This document shows, one piece after another, positions 1 to 7,602 of a DNA stretch of 26,743 bases. The stretch covers positions 1 through 26,743 of the forward strand of contig CALDMA010000172.1 of the NCBI GenBank assembly GCA_937915075.1, given 5' to 3'. How positions within the stretch are numbered: position 1 is the first letter of the stretch; each line of letters opens with the position of its first letter. The position numbers and the translations under genes are program-made. The notes under the pieces were generated by a model. It was not told the DNA's origin. It saw only the letters and a program-made list of their open reading frames with translations, and searched no databases. Source of the DNA: an uncultured Oscillospiraceae bacterium. GTDB taxonomy: Bacteria > Bacillota > Clostridia > Oscillospirales > Oscillospiraceae.

Positions 1-455
1 TCCACTTCCTTTTTGCAGCGGCAGGCCTCATAATTGAGGTTTACGCCGCAGCCGGGACACAGACCCCTGCAATCCTCTCTGCAAAGCAGCTTTGTGGGCA
101 TATTGAGGATGAACACCTCGCGGGAGAGCTCTCCCAGATCGACCGTGCCGTCCTCAAGCAGCAATATCTCATCATTTTCCTCGTCCTCCAGCTCGGTCGC
201 GAGCAGATACTCGCAGTCGAGATGAAAGGGCTTGTCAAAGACCTCGCCGCAGCGGTCGCACACAGCCGCAAGGGTCGTATCAAGCGCCAGCTCCAAACGA
301 AGCATCCCCGCGATGTTCCGCACCTGCCCTACCACTAAGACAGGCCGAACGGCCGGACACACGCCGCCGAAGTCCACATCAGAAAAGTCCTCTGAAAACT
401 CAAAGGGGATTCTGCCTCCGGGGGTGTTAACGATTCGTTTGACATCTAAAAGCAT
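1..455 (-). CDS. DUF177/YceD family protein, 3' end cut by window edge
   Basis: Reading the minus strand from an ATG at 455 gives an open frame of 151 codons that runs off the left edge without a stop. The protein begins MLLDVKRIVNTPGG and contains CDRCGEVF near residue 73 and, near the end, a CREDCRGLCPGCGVNLN segment. This Cys-rich pattern is typical of the DUF177 (YceD) family, which in many bacteria sits directly upstream of rpmF (ribosomal protein L32) and has been linked to 23S rRNA processing. A GCGAGGTG ribosome binding site lies 4 nt before the ATG, and a consensus promoter lies just upstream. rpmF would be expected just beyond the left edge; this is inference. Only a few C-terminal residues should be missing. 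Confidence 0.85.
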   Translation of the reverse strand, partial: MLLDVKRIVNTPGGRIPFEFSEDFSDVDFGGVCPAVRPVLVVGQVRNIAGMLRLELALDTTLAAVCDRCGEVFDKPFHLDCEYLLATELEDEENDEILLLEDGTVDLGELSREVFILNMPTKLLCREDCRGLCPGCGVNLNYEACRCKKEV

Positions 456-482
456 GATACACCTCGCAATGACACGAGTAGT

Positions 483-511
483 ATTATAGAGGACGCGCCC
501 CGGAATGTCAA
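483..511 (-). promoter_or_regulatory. Sigma-A promoter of the DUF177 gene
   Basis: On the minus strand TTGACA (506-511) and TATAAT (483-488) are separated by exactly 17 bp, both hexamers matching consensus fully. Transcription would start near 475, giving a leader of about 20 nt before the ATG at 455. It is divergent from the rluA-family gene promoter. Confidence 0.85.
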
Positions 512-553
512 ACATTTTTTGAGGATTTTTTACAACTTTTTTCTTTGCTTTTC

Positions 554-582
554 TTTACATTTGACGGTGGGTATCGTAGAAT
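554..582 (+). promoter_or_regulatory. Sigma-A promoter of the RluA-family gene
   Basis: TTTACA (554-559) and TAGAAT (577-582) have a 17 bp spacer; each hexamer differs from consensus at one position. Predicted start is near 589, about 32 nt upstream of the ATG at 621. The two divergent promoters do not overlap. Confidence 0.7.
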
Positions 583-620
583 GACCTCAAAGTGTTTTTG
601 CACGCGAAAGGAGCGGCACC

Positions 621-1577
621 ATGCGAGAGCTCACCATCCATAAAAATGACGCCGACCAGCGGCTCGACCGCTTCCTGCTCAAGGCCGTTCCCCTGCTGCC
701 CGCCTCGCTGGCGCAGAAGTATATCCGCCTCAAGCGCATCAAGGTCAACGGCGCGCGCGCCGAGCGCGACTACCGCCTGCGCGAGGGCGACCGGCTCCAG
801 CTTTACCTCAACGACGAGTTCTTTGAAGCGCCGAGCGAGGAGAACGTCTACCTCACCATCGCAAATCCAAAGCTGCACATCCTCTACGAGGATGAGAACA
901 TCCTGCTGCTCGACAAGCCCGCCGGGCTCGTCGTTCATGCCGACGAGGGGGAAAAGGTCAACACGCTCGTCAACCATCTGCTCGCCTATCTCTACCAGAA
1001 GCACGAGTGGAAGCCGCGCGAGGAAAACGCTTTTACTCCCGCGCTGTGCAACCGCATCGACCGCAACACGGGCGGCATCGTCATCGCGGCGAAGAACGCC
1101 GAGGCGCTGCGCATCCTGAATGAAAAGATCCGCGAACGCGAGCTTTCCAAATTCTACCTCTGCATCTGCCTCGGCTGTCCCGAGCCGCCGAAGGGCCGCA
1201 TCGAATGCTTCCTGCGCAAGGACAGCAAAACGAACACCGTGCGCGTCTATCACCATCCCGTGCCGGACGGCCGCAGCGCCGTCACGCTCTACGAGACGCT
1301 GGAAACGCGTGACCGCCTCTCCCTCGTCGAGGTCGAGCTGCTCACGGGGCGCACGCACCAGATCCGCGCGAGCTTTGCCGACATGGGCCACCCCCTGCTC
1401 GGCGACGGAAAATACGGCGTCGGCAGCGTCAATCGCCGCTGCGGTGAGACGCAGCAGGCACTCTACTCCTACCGCCTGCGCTTTGACTTCCCCACCGACG
1501 CAGGCATCCTCAACTACCTGCGCGGGCGCGAGTTCATCGCCGACGAGGTCCCCTTCCGTCGGAAATACTTCGGCTGA
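621..1577 (+). CDS. RluA-family 23S rRNA pseudouridine synthase
   Basis: This 318-residue protein should convert specific uridines in large-subunit rRNA to pseudouridine in the cytoplasm. Residues 12-63 form an S4-type RNA-binding domain (DQRLDRFLLK, then YIRLKRIKVNG). The catalytic domain starts near residue 88 with YEDENILLLDKPAGLVVH. The catalytic motif NRIDRNTGG (144-152) corresponds to the family HRLDxxTSG, with Asp147 as the catalytic aspartate; the first His and the Ser are replaced by Asn and Gly. GRTHQIRASF is the conserved basic motif near residue 242. The ATG at 621 follows AAAGGAG with suitable spacing. Length fits RluC/RluD-type enzymes. Which uridine is modified cannot be told from sequence. 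It appears monocistronic, with its own promoter at 554-582. Confidence 0.92.
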   Translation: MRELTIHKNDADQRLDRFLLKAVPLLPASLAQKYIRLKRIKVNGARAERDYRLREGDRLQLYLNDEFFEAPSEENVYLTIANPKLHILYEDENILLLDKPAGLVVHADEGEKVNTLVNHLLAYLYQKHEWKPREENAFTPALCNRIDRNTGGIVIAAKNAEALRILNEKIRERELSKFYLCICLGCPEPPKGRIECFLRKDSKTNTVRVYHHPVPDGRSAVTLYETLETRDRLSLVEVELLTGRTHQIRASFADMGHPLLGDGKYGVGSVNRRCGETQQALYSYRLRFDFPTDAGILNYLRGREFIADEVPFRRKYFG

Positions 1578-1715
1578 GCGCACGGGAGAATACATATTTA
1601 GTTAATTTATATATAAATATTCTTCCATCATTTTCCGTGATACCTGCGTGAGATATGTGAAATCAATACATAAATCTGTATAAAAATTTTATCATATTTT
1701 TGTTCTTTTTGTCGC
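1578..1715. other. AT-rich intergenic stretch
   Basis: This stretch between the pseudouridine synthase stop and the cstA promoter is far more AT-rich than the surrounding GC-rich coding DNA. It holds runs such as TTTATATATAAATATTC. I see no convincing hairpin followed by a U-run, so the transcription end of the upstream gene is not evident. The region may act as an UP-element-like upstream sequence for cstA; this is a guess. Confidence 0.4.
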
Positions 1716-1743
1716 TTGAACTTTTTTTCTTTCGTGCTATGAT
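1716..1743 (+). promoter_or_regulatory. Sigma-A promoter of cstA
   Basis: TTGAAC (1716-1721) and TATGAT (1738-1743) are 16 bp apart, each with one mismatch to consensus. The predicted start near 1750 gives a leader of about 70 nt that contains a cre-like operator. Confidence 0.7.
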
Positions 1744-1756
1744 GTTTGGCGTCGGG

Positions 1757-1770
1757 TGGAAGCGTTTCCA
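1757..1770 (+). promoter_or_regulatory. cre-like catabolite-repression operator (CcpA)
   Basis: TGGAAGCGTTTCCA matches the catabolite-responsive element core TGNAANCGNNNNCA at every fixed position and is an inverted repeat (TGGAA/TTCCA around GCGT). It lies just downstream of the predicted transcription start of cstA, where CcpA binding normally blocks initiation or elongation. A carbon-starvation transporter is a sensible CcpA target. Other LacI-family regulators bind similar sites. Confidence 0.7.
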
Positions 1771-1820
1771 ATCGATGCATACCCATGCCATCACGGGACA
1801 AATTAAGGAGGAGAGTACAA

Positions 1821-3341
1821 ATGATTAGCTTTCTGCTGTGTCTGGCACTGCTGATTGGCGGCTATCTTGTCTATGGTAAGGTCGTCGAAAACACCTTCGG
1901 GCCGGATGACCGTGAGACCCCTGCCGTCAAGATCAACGACGGTGTGGACTATGTTGTTCTGCCGGAGTGGAAGCTCTTTATGATCCAGCTTCTGAACATT
2001 GCCGGCCTCGGCCCGATCTTCGGCGCGCTTCAGGGCGCTCTGTGGGGTCCCATCGTTTTCCTGTGGATCACCTTCGGCACCATCTTCGCCGGTGCGGTCC
2101 ACGACTATTTCTCCGGTATGATGAGCGAGCGTAACGAAGGCGCTTCCATCTCCGAGATCGCCGGCATTTACCTCGGCGGCGCGATGAAAAACGTCATGCG
2201 CGTGTTCAGCGTCGTTCTTCTGGTCATGGTCGGCACCGTGTTTGCCGTCGGCCCCGCCGGTCTGATCGTGACGCTGTTCAAGCAGGGCGGTCATACGGGC
2301 ATCGTTGCCACGACGCTGTTCTGGCTGATCATCGTTCTAGTCTACTATTTCATCGCGACCTTCCTTTCCATTGATAAGATCATCGGCAAGATCTATCCCC
2401 TGTTCGGCATCTGCCTGATCGTCATGGCGCTCGGCGTGGCCATCGGCATCTTTGTCAACCCCTCCTACACCATTCCCGAGATTTGGAGCCACTTCGGTTC
2501 CATGCATCCCTCCGGCACACCGATTTGGAGCTTCATGTTCATCACCGTCGCCTGCGGCGCGATCTCCGGCTTCCATGCCACGCAGAGCCCCCTGATGGCA
2601 CGCTGCATGAAGAGCGAGAAGCAGGGCCACTTCGTCTTCTACGGCGCGATGGTCTCCGAGGGCATCATTGCCCTGATCTGGGCGGCTGCCGGCTGCGCCC
2701 TGTATGAGGTCACCGGCGGTCTGAACACCGGTCTTGCCGCGGCGCTTGCCAACGGTCAGTCCGCTGCCATCTATGATGTCTGTCTCAAGACCATGGGCGG
2801 CATCGGCACCGCGCTCGCCATGCTCGGCGTCATCGCCTGCCCCATTACCTCCGGCGACACCGCGTTCCGTTCCGCTCGTCTGGTGCTGGCCGACTGGCTC
2901 AAGCTTGACCAGAAGAGCATGAAGAACCGTCTGATCCTCTGCATTCCCGTGCTCGGCGTCGGCGCCTTCCTCGGCATCGGCAATGCCCTCGGCAAGATCG
3001 ACTACACCATCATCTGGCGTTACTTCAGCTGGACCAACCAGACCCTCGCCATGATCGTTCTGTGGGCCGCCTCCATGTACCTCTTCTATGAAAAGAAGAA
3101 CTACTGGATCACCGCCGTCCCCGCTACCTTCATGAGCGCGGTCTCCGCCACCTATTTCCTGCTGGGCAACGAGTGCCTCGGCAAGCTGATCAACACCAAG
3201 ACCGCAGAGGGTGCTATCGTTTACAACACAGCGGTCGCCTATCCCATCGGTATCCTGGTCGCGGCTCTATTCCTCGGCATCTTCCTCTACACCATCAAGA
3301 AGCGCCACACCCAGCCGCACTACGAGACCCTGCACAAGTAA
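1821..3341 (+). CDS. cstA: CstA-family carbon-starvation transporter
   Basis: This is a 506-residue polytopic membrane protein of the CstA/BtsT family, whose characterised members import peptides or pyruvate under nutrient limitation. The CstA hallmarks are visible: LLNIAGLGPIFGALQGALWGP near residue 60, then GTIFAGAVHDYFSGMMSERN and a SISEIAGIYLGG segment, followed by about a dozen hydrophobic segments. It is shorter than E. coli CstA (about 700 residues) and matches the short Gram-positive form. The reading frame is open back to 1746, but the ATG at 1821 is chosen: it follows AAGGAGGAG at 7 nt and begins directly with a hydrophobic segment. Regulation is probably by carbon catabolite control through the cre-like site at 1757-1770. 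Substrate (peptide or pyruvate) cannot be decided here. Confidence 0.93.
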   Translation: MISFLLCLALLIGGYLVYGKVVENTFGPDDRETPAVKINDGVDYVVLPEWKLFMIQLLNIAGLGPIFGALQGALWGPIVFLWITFGTIFAGAVHDYFSGMMSERNEGASISEIAGIYLGGAMKNVMRVFSVVLLVMVGTVFAVGPAGLIVTLFKQGGHTGIVATTLFWLIIVLVYYFIATFLSIDKIIGKIYPLFGICLIVMALGVAIGIFVNPSYTIPEIWSHFGSMHPSGTPIWSFMFITVACGAISGFHATQSPLMARCMKSEKQGHFVFYGAMVSEGIIALIWAAAGCALYEVTGGLNTGLAAALANGQSAAIYDVCLKTMGGIGTALAMLGVIACPITSGDTAFRSARLVLADWLKLDQKSMKNRLILCIPVLGVGAFLGIGNALGKIDYTIIWRYFSWTNQTLAMIVLWAASMYLFYEKKNYWITAVPATFMSAVSATYFLLGNECLGKLINTKTAEGAIVYNTAVAYPIGILVAALFLGIFLYTIKKRHTQPHYETLHK

Positions 3342-3351
3342 ACCCTATTCC

Positions 3352-3386
3352 GCAAAGCGGCGAGAGCGTCCCTCCCGCCGCTTTGC
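3352..3386 (+). other. Intercistronic hairpin between cstA and next gene
   Basis: An 11-bp perfect inverted repeat (GCAAAGCGGCG / CGCCGCTTTGC) with a 13-nt loop follows the cstA stop. No U-run follows, so it is not a standard intrinsic terminator. It could stabilise or separate the cstA message from the downstream gene, or reduce read-through. Confidence 0.55.
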
Positions 3387-3405
3387 TCACTCTGGAGGAG
3401 CGATT

Positions 3406-4407
3406 ATGAGCTTTGCACCTGTACGCCTTGGAAACACCGTTCTGGAAGCGGAGACCGCGTCTGCGGACCGGAAGTCCTGCCGCCGCTTCGGCCCCTGCGG
3501 TGTGGGAGAAAAGGCCCTATATCTCAGTGATCTTCTTGTCGACCGGCACTTTTACGTTGCCTTCGGCTCCGTGCGGCGCGTTTTCAAGCGCGTGGCGATG
3601 AGCCGGGGCGGCTTCAGCGGCAAGGGTGCGTTTGGCTCTATCCCCTACCTCGTCGTGCAGTACGACGACGGACAGGAGAAGCAATGCACCTTCAAGCGCG
3701 AGGAGGACGTGGACGAGCTGCTCGCTTATCTGGAGCAGGCCCATCCCGAGATCCCGCGCCTGAGCGTCGGCGGCGAGCAGCGGCTGGCGAAAAAGGCGCA
3801 GCAGGAGGCATCCCGCTACCTCAAGGAGCTCACGCCACAGGCGCAGAGCGAGCGTGAGGAGCTGGAGCGCGCGCGCAAATTTCTCTCCGGCTACCCCGAA
3901 CTGACCGCTCAGCTTGCCTCCGCGGCCAAGGCCAAGCGCATCAACGAGCACACAAATCCCGCCTACCGCTGGGTCGCGCTGGCGATCGTCCTCGCGGGCG
4001 CGGCGGCATTGGTGTACGGCATCATCTCGTGGCGCGGCGGCAGCGATTTCGGCGTCTACTTCGCGCTCTTCGGCTTTGCCGCCGTGTTCTTCTTCTCGGG
4101 AGCGCACGTTCTGCCCACAGCAAAGAATAACCGCAGGGCAGTCGAGCGTGCCTGGGACGAGGCGCAGGCCGCCATGGCGAATGTCCTGCCCGAGGACTTC
4201 CCCCTCCCCGCCCGCTACGCGCATCCGATCGTGCTCGACCGCATGATCCGCATTCTGCGCGAGGGCCGCGCACAGAGCAAGGAGGAAGCGCTCGACGTGC
4301 TCAAAGCCGACCTCAGGGCGCTTACCGCCGACGTGCAGGTCGAGCAGGAGGAGTACGACGAGGTCGTGGTCATCAAGCCTTTGTTTCTTGTGAGCGACTA
4401 TCAATAA
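3406..4407 (+). CDS. Unrecognised two-TM membrane protein
   Basis: I do not recognise this 333-residue protein. The ATG at 3406 follows GGAGGAG at a good distance; the frame is open further upstream but no better start is seen. Residues 1-120 look like a compact beta-rich cytoplasmic domain (LYLSDLLVDRHFYVAFGSVRRVFKR, then YLVVQYDDGQEKQCTFKREEDVDELLAYL), resembling a PH-like fold; this is an impression only. Residues 124-182 are charged and likely helical. Two membrane segments lie at about 187-208 and 214-236, and a charged helical tail (240-333) ends with VEQEEYDEVVVIKPLFLV. It lies 64 nt after cstA and is followed by a strong terminator, so it may be co-transcribed with cstA, though a hairpin separates them. 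No enzymatic motif is visible. Confidence 0.75.
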   Translation: MSFAPVRLGNTVLEAETASADRKSCRRFGPCGVGEKALYLSDLLVDRHFYVAFGSVRRVFKRVAMSRGGFSGKGAFGSIPYLVVQYDDGQEKQCTFKREEDVDELLAYLEQAHPEIPRLSVGGEQRLAKKAQQEASRYLKELTPQAQSEREELERARKFLSGYPELTAQLASAAKAKRINEHTNPAYRWVALAIVLAGAAALVYGIISWRGGSDFGVYFALFGFAAVFFFSGAHVLPTAKNNRRAVERAWDEAQAAMANVLPEDFPLPARYAHPIVLDRMIRILREGRAQSKEEALDVLKADLRALTADVQVEQEEYDEVVVIKPLFLVSDYQ

Positions 4408-4419
4408 ACCGAAAACAGC

Positions 4420-4460
4420 GAAGGACTCTGTACCGATTGCACAGAGTCCTTCCTTTTTTT
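4420..4460 (+). terminator. Strong intrinsic terminator
   Basis: GAAGGACTCTGT (4420-4431) pairs perfectly with ACAGAGTCCTTC (4441-4452) over 12 bp with a 9-nt loop, followed by C and seven T. It ends the cstA/membrane-protein transcription unit and insulates the downstream polyamine operon. Confidence 0.93.
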
Positions 4461-4489
4461 GCCCGCGGAACTGTCAGTGTTCAAAATAT

Positions 4490-4504
4490 TAAACTTTTTG
4501 TTTA
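4490..4504. promoter_or_regulatory. Inverted-repeat operator candidate, upstream copy
   Basis: TAAAC-TTTTT-GTTTA is a perfect inverted repeat with a 5-nt spacer, lying just before the -35 box of the regulator promoter. A second copy with the same arms and spacer length lies 70 bp downstream (centre to centre). Confidence 0.6.
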
Positions 4505-4512
4505 TTTTATGC

Positions 4513-4540
4513 TTGCAATCCTTCCCTCTTTGTGTATAAT
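4513..4540 (+). promoter_or_regulatory. Sigma-A promoter of the regulator/polyamine operon
   Basis: TTGCAA (4513-4518) and a perfect TATAAT (4535-4540) are 16 bp apart. The predicted start is near 4547, about 63 nt upstream of the regulator ATG at 4610. No other clear promoter is seen up to 10834. Confidence 0.75.
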
Positions 4541-4559
4541 AGACTTGGTTTTATAAAAA

Positions 4560-4574
4560 TAAACCGAAAGTTTA
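4560..4574. promoter_or_regulatory. Inverted-repeat operator candidate, downstream copy
   Basis: TAAAC-CGAAA-GTTTA has the same arms and spacing as the copy at 4490-4504 but a different central pentamer. It lies about 13 nt downstream of the predicted transcription start. Together the two copies bracket the promoter, an arrangement suited to autorepression by the XRE-cupin protein encoded next. Confidence 0.6.
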
Positions 4575-4609
4575 GCAAATCGAACGCTCAGGAATCGGGA
4601 GGTCATCGT

Positions 4610-5143
4610 ATGGACATTGGAAATAAGATCAGAGAGCTGCGAACGCGCAAGGGACTGACTCTGGAGGAGCTCGCCAGCCGAAGCGAGCTGACAAAGGGGT
4701 TTTTGTCCCAGTTAGAGCGTGACCTTACCTCCCCGTCCATCGACTCTCTGAGCGACATTCTGGAGGCGCTCGGCACAAATCTTGCCGAGTTCTTTCAGGA
4801 GGATAAAAACGACCAGTTCATCTTCCATGCCGACGATTTCTTCGTCGACGAGCGCGAGGACTGCACGGTCAACTGGATCGTTCCCAACACGCAGAAGAAT
4901 CAGATGGAGCCGATATTGCTCGAGCTGCCCGAGGGCGGCGAGAGCTTCACGGTCGAGCCGCATGACGGCGAGGAATTCGGCTATGTCGTCGAGGGCAGCG
5001 TCGTGCTGGTCTGCGACGGCGAGGAGCATCCCCTGCGCCGCGGAGAGACCTTCTACCTCCACGGACGCAGCTTCCATCTGCTCAAAAACGTGCGCAAGAC
5101 CACCGCGCGCGTGCTGTGGGTCTCGACCCCTCCCCTGTTCTGA
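4610..5143 (+). CDS. XRE-cupin transcriptional regulator of the polyamine operon
   Basis: This 177-residue protein has an N-terminal XRE/Cro helix-turn-helix (about 4-62: IGNKIRELRTRKGLTLEELA, then TKGFLSQLERDLTSPSIDSLSDI). A C-terminal small-molecule-binding cupin domain (about 105-173) carries EEFGYVVEGSVVLVCDGEEHPLRRGETFYL. This architecture is that of PuuR-type regulators, several of which respond to polyamines or related ligands. The ATG at 4610 follows CGGGAGG; the frame is open upstream to 4532 but lacks a better start. It is 33 nt before potA on the same strand with no terminator between, so it is likely the first gene of the operon and its local regulator. Two identical-arm inverted repeats bracket its promoter. 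The ligand is inferred from context. Confidence 0.9.
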   Translation: MDIGNKIRELRTRKGLTLEELASRSELTKGFLSQLERDLTSPSIDSLSDILEALGTNLAEFFQEDKNDQFIFHADDFFVDEREDCTVNWIVPNTQKNQMEPILLELPEGGESFTVEPHDGEEFGYVVEGSVVLVCDGEEHPLRRGETFYLHGRSFHLLKNVRKTTARVLWVSTPPLF

Positions 5144-5176
5144 CTTCTATCGATATAAGGAAAGGATATTGGAACC

Positions 5177-6759
<1,583 letters not shown>

Positions 6760-6763
<4 letters not shown>

Positions 6764-7596
6764 AGCAGTTCCGTTCCATGACGTATCCCTACGTCGCCTG
6801 GATCAGCGTGATGATCGTGCTGCCGATGCTGCTCATCGTGCTCTACGCCTTCACCGTTTCCGGCAACGAGGTGCTGACCTTTCAGTTCACCTTCGATAAC
6901 TTCAAGCGCTTTGTCACCGACACCGTGTTCATGGAGGTGCTCGGCCGCTCGCTCTACATTGCCGTGCTCACGACACTCATCTGCATCGTGCTCGGCTACC
7001 CCATCGCCTATGCCATCGCTCAGATGAACAGCCGCTCGAACACCATCATGATCCTGCTCATCACCATGCCGACGTGGGTCAATATGCTCGTGCGCACCTA
7101 TGCGTGGATGGGTATTCTGCAGGACGAGGGCATCCTCAACACCATTCTCGGCTTTTTCGGCATCGGGCCGGTCTCGATGATCCACACGAGCTTCGCCGTC
7201 ATTCTCGGCATGGTGTATAACTTCATTCCCTTTATGATCCTGCAGATCCACACCTCGCTCGCCAAGATGGACAAGAGCCTGCTGGAAGCCGCCAACGACC
7301 TCGGCGCCACGCCCGTGCAGGCATTCCTGCGCGTGACGCTGCCGCTCTCCCTCCCTGGCGTCATTTCCGGCATCACGCTCGTGTTCCTGCCCGCCGTTTC
7401 CAGCTTCTTCATTCCGAAGCTCCTCGGCGGCGGCCAATTCGTGCTCGTCGGCAACATCATCGAGTCGCAGTTCCTCACCTCCGGCGACTGGAACTTCGGC
7501 AGCGCCATTTCCCTCATCATGGCGATCATCATCATGCTTTCGATGTGGCTCACGCGCAAGGTTGACGTGCAGCCCGCCAGCCGCGGAAAGGAGTGA
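6760..7596 (+). CDS. potB: Polyamine ABC importer permease PotB
   Basis: A 278-residue inner-membrane permease of the PotB type, forming the translocation channel with PotC. It starts MKQFRSMTYPYVAWISVMIVL, with six predicted membrane segments. The cytoplasmic EAA loop that contacts PotA is EAANDLGATPVQAFLRVTLP, followed by LSLPGVISG. Two adjacent GTG codons (6757, 6760) are possible starts; 6760 is preferred because AGGAGGGG (6747-6754) then has normal spacing, and the start overlaps the potA stop as GTGA, implying translational coupling. Only 6 nt separate its stop from the potC-potD gene. Confidence 0.94.
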
Positions 7597-7602
7597 CGGA
7601 CG

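Noticed and set aside
4403..4414. Exact 12-base copy (AATAAACCGAAA) of part of the downstream operator at 4558-4569
   Set aside because: It overlaps the stop codon of the upstream gene and lacks the right arm GTTTA, so it is not a complete inverted repeat. Probably coincidence.
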